Below, in pieces: positions 59,721 through 64,000 of a stretch of DNA of 64,000 nt. Below the pieces are notes generated by a model, which worked only from the letters and a program-made list of their open reading frames with translations, had not been told where the DNA came from and ran no database searches. Position 1 is the first letter of the stretch, and every line of letters begins with the position of its first letter. Made by a program: the position numbers and the translations under genes. This stretch comes from Candidatus Poribacteria bacterium (GTDB taxonomy: Bacteria; Poribacteria; WGA-4E; WGA-3G). The stretch is taken from contig JAPPII010000092.1 of the NCBI GenBank assembly GCA_028820845.1, forward strand, positions 150,131 through 214,130, in the 5' to 3' direction.

Positions 59721-61392
59721 CTTATCCTTCTCTTTTGTAGCACAAACTGTTAGTTTGTGTCTCTTCCTAATATTCCCCCTTTTTGCCGCTGCCCAAGCAC
59801 AGATAGCAACTGGTGCAACGCATGCTACTATTAACGTCGCTGCGGTTGTGAAGCCTCGCCATATCCAGCTGGGAGAGAAGGCCCGGTTGGAACTCACTAT
59901 CTCTGGCGACACCTTCATCAAACACATTCAGGCACCGAAATTCAATTTTCTGCCTGCATTTCTTGCTGTACCACTTCACTCCGAGACGGTGCCACACTTG
60001 AAATCAGACAAGATTGCGGTCTCTATGGCATGGATTTATGAACTCATTCCGCAAGTCGTTGGGGACTTTGTGCTATCTGATATCCAGTTCGACTATCAAG
60101 GCAGTCTTTACTTTGCGAATCCAGGTGCTATCCGGGTCAGCGGTACCGATACGTATCAAGAAGCCTTAACGGGTGGCGTTCATCAGATTGAGGTTGAAGT
60201 CGATACTGAAAAACCGTATCTCAACGCCCCGTTTACATATACCTTCCGCTATCTTTATACCGTAACCCTCCCAACGCGTGCGTCGCCAACCCCGCGACTC
60301 CCGGAGTTCCGTGATTTCTTCGTCGAGAAATTGGAAACACCACCCCCATACACACGGCAAATACGTGGGAAGACGTTTTGGGTCGAGGAATACACACATA
60401 AGTTATACGCGAAGAAAGCCGGACGAATTGTTCTTGATGCTGCTGCACTGCTATTGCCGCTCCCGCAAGGCCACAGAACTTTGAAAACCCAACCGTTGAC
60501 GTTGACGGTGCAACCGATACCCGAGATGGGCAGACCGCCTCACTTCAACGGTGCCATCGGTGAATATCAAATCTCGGCGGAACTGGGGCGCGGCTGGGTA
60601 GAAACCGGAAACGCAGTAATGCTCTCTGTTCGTATCTCTGGACGTGGGAATATACAGACGGTCACACCACCTACACTGCCAGCAATGGCAGGGGTGATTG
60701 TGAACGGACCGAACCTTTCGGAGGACTCTACGCCAACGAGTCGGGTCTACGCCTACACTTTAATTCCCGCACACACCGGTACACTCCGCATTCCCGCAAT
60801 TGCTTATGCCTACTTCGATCCGAACCGTGCGACTTACGCAACCACTGAGACGCTTCCAATTCCGCTCTCTGTCCGTCCAAACCCGAATGCTATTGCTGAT
60901 ATTGAGACCGAAGACGGATCGTGGAGATTTTGGGTGGCACTATTATTGGCAATCTTAGTAGTGGGTGGTCTGATAGCGGGTTTCTTCTGGTATCGTGCGA
61001 GGTTCACGAAGGCATCGGTAGATATACCAGCAAGGACGGATATACCCGATGACAGCGGTTCTGAGGCGCGAACGATACGGACTGAACTTGCGGCGTTGGT
61101 AGATATCGACACAGCTAACGAGGCGACCTCATTCGCGAACACACTCGCGAACACACTCTACCAATACCTTGAGGACGTATTCGTACTCCCACAGCGTAAC
61201 GTTGCGGCGGTCCGCGAGGCGTGCAGTCAGTTGGATACCGCCGAGTCTGTCCAGACAGAGTTGATTGATATTCTCACGAAGTGCGATTATCATCGGTTTG
61301 CACCTGTCCCGCTCAGTGCTGACGAACGGAATGCACTCGTCGCTCGCGCGAAGGCAATCATCAACCATATTGAGAACCTTCAAAACGCTTAG
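59647..61392 (+). CDS. BatD-like protein (oxygen-tolerance family)
   Basis: A 581-residue frame. It has a signal segment (LCLFLIFPLFAAAQAQ), repeated beta-sandwich domains (VKPRHIQLGEKARLELTISGD, VEVDTEKPYLNAPFTYTFRYLY, VETGNAVMLSVRISGRGNIQTV), a membrane helix (FWVALLLAILVVGGLIAGFFW) and a C-terminal helical domain, the order found in BatD. The 5' end is odd. The only ATG (59647) lies 74 bases inside the TPR gene, and the codons for FVAQTVSLC come from a CACAAACT/AGTTTGTG repeat (59741-59759). The repeat may have been inserted and changed the original start. Translation start therefore uncertain. Confidence 0.78.
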   Translation: MRIGYDKSYYKNNAKVDFGGKRIGNLSFSFVAQTVSLCLFLIFPLFAAAQAQIATGATHATINVAAVVKPRHIQLGEKARLELTISGDTFIKHIQAPKFNFLPAFLAVPLHSETVPHLKSDKIAVSMAWIYELIPQVVGDFVLSDIQFDYQGSLYFANPGAIRVSGTDTYQEALTGGVHQIEVEVDTEKPYLNAPFTYTFRYLYTVTLPTRASPTPRLPEFRDFFVEKLETPPPYTRQIRGKTFWVEEYTHKLYAKKAGRIVLDAAALLLPLPQGHRTLKTQPLTLTVQPIPEMGRPPHFNGAIGEYQISAELGRGWVETGNAVMLSVRISGRGNIQTVTPPTLPAMAGVIVNGPNLSEDSTPTSRVYAYTLIPAHTGTLRIPAIAYAYFDPNRATYATTETLPIPLSVRPNPNAIADIETEDGSWRFWVALLLAILVVGGLIAGFFWYRARFTKASVDIPARTDIPDDSGSEARTIRTELAALVDIDTANEATSFANTLANTLYQYLEDVFVLPQRNVAAVREACSQLDTAESVQTELIDILTKCDYHRFAPVPLSADERNALVARAKAIINHIENLQNA

Positions 61393-61425
61393 CGGTTCGC
61401 GATTCGCGGTTCGCTATCGAAAGGA
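61393..61425. repeat. Word-repeat block of the GCGAA/TTCGC family
   Basis: GCGGTTCGCGATTCGCGGTTCGC lies between the BatD-like stop and the AAAGGAG of the next gene. It is the reverse-complement version of the GCGAA blocks elsewhere. Confidence 0.5.
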
Positions 61426-61435
61426 GTCATAAAAA

Positions 61436-61942
61436 ATGGAAATATTTTCGCTCTTCATGCTCTGGCTACACATCATCGCCGCGGTTACATGGATCGGCGG
61501 CAATCTCATCTTAGCGATGGTAATTGTTCCACACTTCCGACAAAACCTACCCCCTGTCCAGCGTATTCAACTTTTAACACAGATAGGCAAGCGTTTTGAA
61601 CCTGTCGTGTGGGGATGTGTCGGTGTGCTATTTTTCACGGGTATTGTTAACATTTTCTATGCCGTAGACTTTACCTCACCGACTGCGCTCTCTGGCGCGT
61701 TCATGCGGACGCTGCTTATTAAGATTGGACTTTTCTTCGTGCTGGTGATCCTGACGGCGTTGCACGGTATGGTCTTGGCACCGCAATTGGCTGCCGCTGT
61801 CGAGAATTTGGATCCAGATTTGGAAGAACTCCCACCCGAAATCAAACCGCTCCGTTCTCGGATGTCGATTGTATCGAGTCTGATGGGTGTTGTTTCCCTG
61901 CTCATCTTACTCGCTGCGGTTGCTTTGCGTATGGGGATATAA
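61436..61942 (+). CDS. CopD/DUF2269-like four-helix membrane protein
   Basis: A 168-residue membrane protein. Helix 1 has LWLHIIAAVTWIGGNLILAMVIVP, with the conserved His and W-I-G-G of the CopD-like family. The other helices are VVWGCVGVLFFTGIVNIFYAV, LLIKIGLFFVLVILTALHGM and SIVSSLMGVVSLLILLAAVAL. The His residues in helices 1 and 3 could bind copper or haem. AAAGGAG precedes the ATG. It follows the BatD-like gene, probably as its operon partner. Confidence 0.75.
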   Translation: MEIFSLFMLWLHIIAAVTWIGGNLILAMVIVPHFRQNLPPVQRIQLLTQIGKRFEPVVWGCVGVLFFTGIVNIFYAVDFTSPTALSGAFMRTLLIKIGLFFVLVILTALHGMVLAPQLAAAVENLDPDLEELPPEIKPLRSRMSIVSSLMGVVSLLILLAAVALRMGI

Positions 61943-61980
61943 TATAGCGGTCAGCAGTCAGTAGTCAGTAATCTATAATT

Positions 61981-62160
61981 CCTGCTGGCGAGGTTTCCAA
62001 TCGCATGGACATCAATCTATAATCCCTGCTGGCGAGGTTTCCAACCGCACGGACATCCCCGGTAGGTGCGGTTTCCAACCGCACGGACATCCCCGGTAGG
62101 TGCGGTTTCCAACCGCACGGACGCGAAGTGTGAAATTAATGCCAAAATCTACTATAATTA
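61981..62160. repeat. Tandemly duplicated hairpin array upstream of cas6
   Basis: Two units starting CCTGCTGGCGAGGTTTCC (61981 and 62025, period 44) are followed by two units with the GGTGCGGTT/AACCGCACC hairpin (starting 62061 and 62095, period 34). The right end TCTACTATAA (about 62148) is the end of the 106-bp MITE-like family. It looks like a MITE whose centre was multiplied. Confidence 0.7.
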
Positions 62161-62172
62161 TCAAGGAGTTCT

Positions 62173-62925
62173 ATGCGCATCAAAATCCTCGCTGATGTCG
62201 GGAAGGGAATCACGCTCCCCATCAACTACAACCACCTACTCACCAGTGTCATCTACCGTTTCCTCGCCGAATCCAATCCAGAATACGCCTCCTTCCTCCA
62301 CAACGAAGGCTACGGTGATGAGCAGAGACGCTTCAAACTCTTCACTTTCTCGCAGCTCATGGCAGAACGCCGCCGCGTAACTGGAGATCGTATCCGTTTC
62401 GGCTCAACCTTAACGTGGTCGGTTTCCTCCCCTGTAGAGACGTTCCTATCCCATTTCGCCGATACACTGCTAACCGAGGGCAGCCTGTCCTTTGGTCAGC
62501 GTCGGTTACAAATCCGAGATGTCACTGTACCGCGTATACCGCGTTTCCAATCGGAGATGCAGTTTCGGTGTCTCTCTCCGATTGTAATGTCCACAGTGCG
62601 CGAGCGAAACGGCGAGCAGGTCATGCACTACTGCCTGCCCGACGATCCAGCGTTCTCTGACCTCGTCTGTCAAAATCTAATTCGCAAGCACGAGGTGATC
62701 CATGGTCGCCTTCCGTCTGACGACGCATTCACCCTCGAATTCGATAAAAATTACATCGACAGGAAACGCGGACGCGTCACGCGGCTGATAGACTTCAAGG
62801 GCATCAAGGTCCGCGGGGTCTTGTGTCCTTTCAGGGTCTCAGGGAATCCAGCATTAATCCAGATTGGCTACGAATGCGGTTTCGGCGACAAAAACAGTGC
62901 GGGTTTTGGGATGGTGGAGGTTTAA
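62173..62925 (+). CDS. cas6: CRISPR-associated endoribonuclease Cas6
   Basis: A 250-residue Cas6. It cuts CRISPR precursor RNA within repeats. The N-terminal ferredoxin-like fold has YNHLLTSVIYRFL and FLHNEGYG; Tyr28 and His43 sit where catalytic residues lie in archaeal Cas6. The C-terminal half has QIRDVTVP, FRCLSPIVMST and EFDKNYIDRKRGR. The Gly-rich loop at the end, GYECGFGDKNSAGFGMVEV, is the Cas6 hallmark. AAGGAG precedes the ATG. No other cas gene is in the window; a degenerate array is about 0.84 kb downstream. Confidence 0.93.
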   Translation: MRIKILADVGKGITLPINYNHLLTSVIYRFLAESNPEYASFLHNEGYGDEQRRFKLFTFSQLMAERRRVTGDRIRFGSTLTWSVSSPVETFLSHFADTLLTEGSLSFGQRRLQIRDVTVPRIPRFQSEMQFRCLSPIVMSTVRERNGEQVMHYCLPDDPAFSDLVCQNLIRKHEVIHGRLPSDDAFTLEFDKNYIDRKRGRVTRLIDFKGIKVRGVLCPFRVSGNPALIQIGYECGFGDKNSAGFGMVEV

Positions 62926-63084
62926 GGTTGAAAACGGTTTACCCTTGACACACCGCGTAAAATATGTAAAACTATGTATACCGTATTCAGATTTTGTGGC
63001 AAACGTATGGGTTGGGTTTCCCAACCCATAACCCGTTGATAGCTTGACATATTCAGATTTTGTGGCTGTGATAGGAGATTTGAA

Positions 63085-63480
63085 ATGAAGATAATAATGC
63101 TTTTCGTTGTGGGTACCTTATTGATAAATTCACCCGTATTTGCTGACCTTTCCATTGCAGATATTGAGAAAGTAGAGTCTATTGTCAAAGGATCCGAAGC
63201 ACGTATGAAAGAATACGTTTCCCAAGAAATCGCGAAGGTTAACACCAAGATTGATGAAATGGATAAACGCCTGACCAGCCAAATTAACGCAGTGGATACA
63301 CAGGTAGGACGGAATTTTAATCTCGTCCTCGGTTTGATAGCATTGATTGCAGTTGCGATAGGACTGCCACAGATCATTACTGCATGGCAAGGACGGAAAC
63401 TCCGCGAACACACCGAAAAATACGAGGCATTGCGGCAGGAGATAGAAATCCTGAAACAGGAACGGACTGCGAGGTCGTAA
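63085..63480 (+). CDS. Small exported or membrane coiled-coil protein
   Basis: A 131-residue protein. It has a signal peptide (IIMLFVVGTLLINSPVFA), a coiled coil (about 22-75, SEARMKEYVSQEIAKVNTKIDEMDKRL), one membrane helix (LVLGLIALIAVAIGLPQII) and a charged tail. TAGGAG precedes the ATG. Not a known Cas protein. Two copies of TTCAGATTTTGTGGC lie upstream (62986-63000 and 63054-63068). Confidence 0.6.
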   Translation: MKIIMLFVVGTLLINSPVFADLSIADIEKVESIVKGSEARMKEYVSQEIAKVNTKIDEMDKRLTSQINAVDTQVGRNFNLVLGLIALIAVAIGLPQIITAWQGRKLREHTEKYEALRQEIEILKQERTARS

Positions 63481-63489
63481 TACCTCCTT

Positions 63490-63534
63490 AGGACTTACAC
63501 AGGTGCTGTTATATTTGTAGCATAGACTGTTAGA
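63490..63534. repeat. Left part of an AGGACTTAC-type element
   Basis: AGGACTTACACA, then TTTGTAGCATAGACTGTTAG, matching the left side of the 121-bp element at 55202. The second arm of the hairpin is gone; GTAGGTCGGGT follows instead. Confidence 0.5.
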
Positions 63535-63541
63535 ACCGTAG

Positions 63542-63640
63542 GTCGGGTAGAGCGATAAGAACCCAGAACCCCTGTCCTTGAAAATAAAGGCCCAAATCGC
63601 AAACGCCTCTGCCTGCTCCAGAAACAGAGCGAAACCCGAC
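63542..63640. repeat. Interrupted inverted repeat GTCGGGT/ACCCGAC
   Basis: GTCGGGT (63542-63548) and ACCCGAC (63634-63640) flank about 85 bases. AGAGCG occurs just inside both arms (63549-63554 and 63626-63631), as if a segment of about 71 bases had been inserted into a short palindrome with a 6-base duplication. No coding potential is seen. Confidence 0.4.
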
Positions 63641-63759
63641 ACACGCACGCCTTCACCCGAAAAATAGCCATACACGTGAGAACCTCAATACAATCTGACA
63701 GGGGTTCAATACAATTTTAAACCTTTTTTCAAAGTGAGCGTCTGAAACAGCGAAGATCG

Positions 63760-63917
63760 TATTTAATCGAACCAGTATGGAATAGAAATTTCGTTGATGC
63801 TGGTGTATGTGGTATCTGTGAATGGTGTTTTAATCGAACCAATTTGGAATCGAAACATGTGTTGTTGTGTAATGCAACGGCTTATTTTTTCTAATCGAAC
63901 CAGTATGGAATAATTTA
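63760..63917. CRISPR. Degenerate CRISPR with three repeats and two spacers
   Basis: Three 30-base repeats lie at 63760-63789, 63827-63856 and 63888-63917. All contain the core TAATCGAACCA-x-x-x-TGGAAT. The first and third share 20 identical bases (TAATCGAACCAGTATGGAAT). The second starts GTTTTAATCG and ends AATCGAAAC, the type of ends seen in type I-B and type III repeats. Spacers are 37 and 31 bases. The flanks of repeats 1 and 3 have drifted, so this looks like an old array or the tail of one. cas6 lies upstream on the + strand. Confidence 0.75.
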
Positions 63918-64000
63918 GAAAGGAAAATTTGACAAACCTATTTTATTTCGCAATAAGTAGTTTTGGGATTGGTTAAATCCTTGTTAGCGGCAAATTTGAT
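63918..64000. other. A/T-rich window end
   Basis: TTGACA (63929-63934) is present, but the -10 region (CAATAA or AATAAG) is poor. No gene is visible before the window ends. Other cas genes or a further array could follow beyond 64000. Confidence 0.3.

Noticed and set aside
62945..62950. TTGACA as a promoter for the gene at 63085
   Set aside because: No acceptable -10 box at 16-18 bases; the one at 63045 also lacks a good -10.

Overview
The window looks like a chromosomal segment of an uncultured Gram-negative bacterium. An outer-membrane LPS-assembly protein (LptD type), SurA-like periplasmic chaperones and a BatC/BatD-like pair point to a diderm. Poribacteria (Candidatus Poribacteria) is my best guess, an inference from three things: many short palindromic intergenic repeats, many carbohydrate-related genes (a sulfatase, sugar isomerases, Gfo/Idh oxidoreductase, enolase-superfamily enzyme, KDG-type kinase), and secreted proteins sharing a C-terminal tail. 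No rRNA or tRNA gene was seen.

Layout. (1) 1-8858, envelope biogenesis: the 3' end of mfd, two tandem parvulin-like proteins, a SurA homologue, and a 1381-residue LptD-like protein with parvulin domains inserted near the start of its barrel. (2) 8859-11982: a relic of an hsdM 3' end, a HigBA-like toxin-antitoxin pair, two short-chain dehydrogenases and a LigT-like phosphodiesterase. (3) 12016-21708: a type I restriction-modification operon (hsdM, hsdS, hsdR) carrying passengers. These are an orphan UPF0175-like antitoxin, a CopG-like antitoxin fragment fused to HsdS, an Rpn-like relic, an ATPase plus TOPRIM/DUF4276-like pair, a 64-residue protein and a chimeric second copy of the DUF4276 N-terminus. 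(4) 21775-39920, metabolism: PPi-type phosphofructokinase, a TPP enzyme, a large unrecognised protein, a MacB-like permease, a Uma2-like nuclease, a D12-class adenine methyltransferase, a hydroxyacid dehydrogenase with a KDG kinase, an enolase-superfamily enzyme, an MFS transporter, a Tat-exported sulfite-oxidase-like enzyme, a sulfatase and a PaaK/CapK-like ligase.

(5) 39952-49121, minus strand: a nucleotidyltransferase/beta-helix/DUF89 fusion follows a second, unrelated type I system (hsdR, hsdS, hsdM). Between its hsdS and hsdM lie an antitoxin-like repeat protein and an unknown gene pair whose second member is broken by loss of one TA unit. (6) 49427-54127: two sugar isomerase/epimerase proteins, a Gfo/Idh/MocA oxidoreductase and an orphan MutL-family ATPase. 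(7) 54307-58847: three secreted paralogues and a six-Kelch protein, all four ending in a similar KL-x-T-x-W-x-x-(I/L)-K tail. (8) 59091-64000: BatC/BatD-like genes, a CopD/DUF2269-like membrane protein, an isolated Cas6, a small coiled-coil membrane protein and a degenerate three-repeat CRISPR.

The intergenic space holds at least two MITE-like families with terminal inverted repeats, two families of short hairpins, and blocks of permuted words just upstream of start codons. The best candidates for new biology are the LptD-parvulin chimera, the shared C-terminal tail, the ATPase/TOPRIM pair inside the hsd operon, the nucleotidyltransferase-DUF89 fusion and the Cas6 with a decayed array. All identifications rest on reading motifs by eye; no database search was run.
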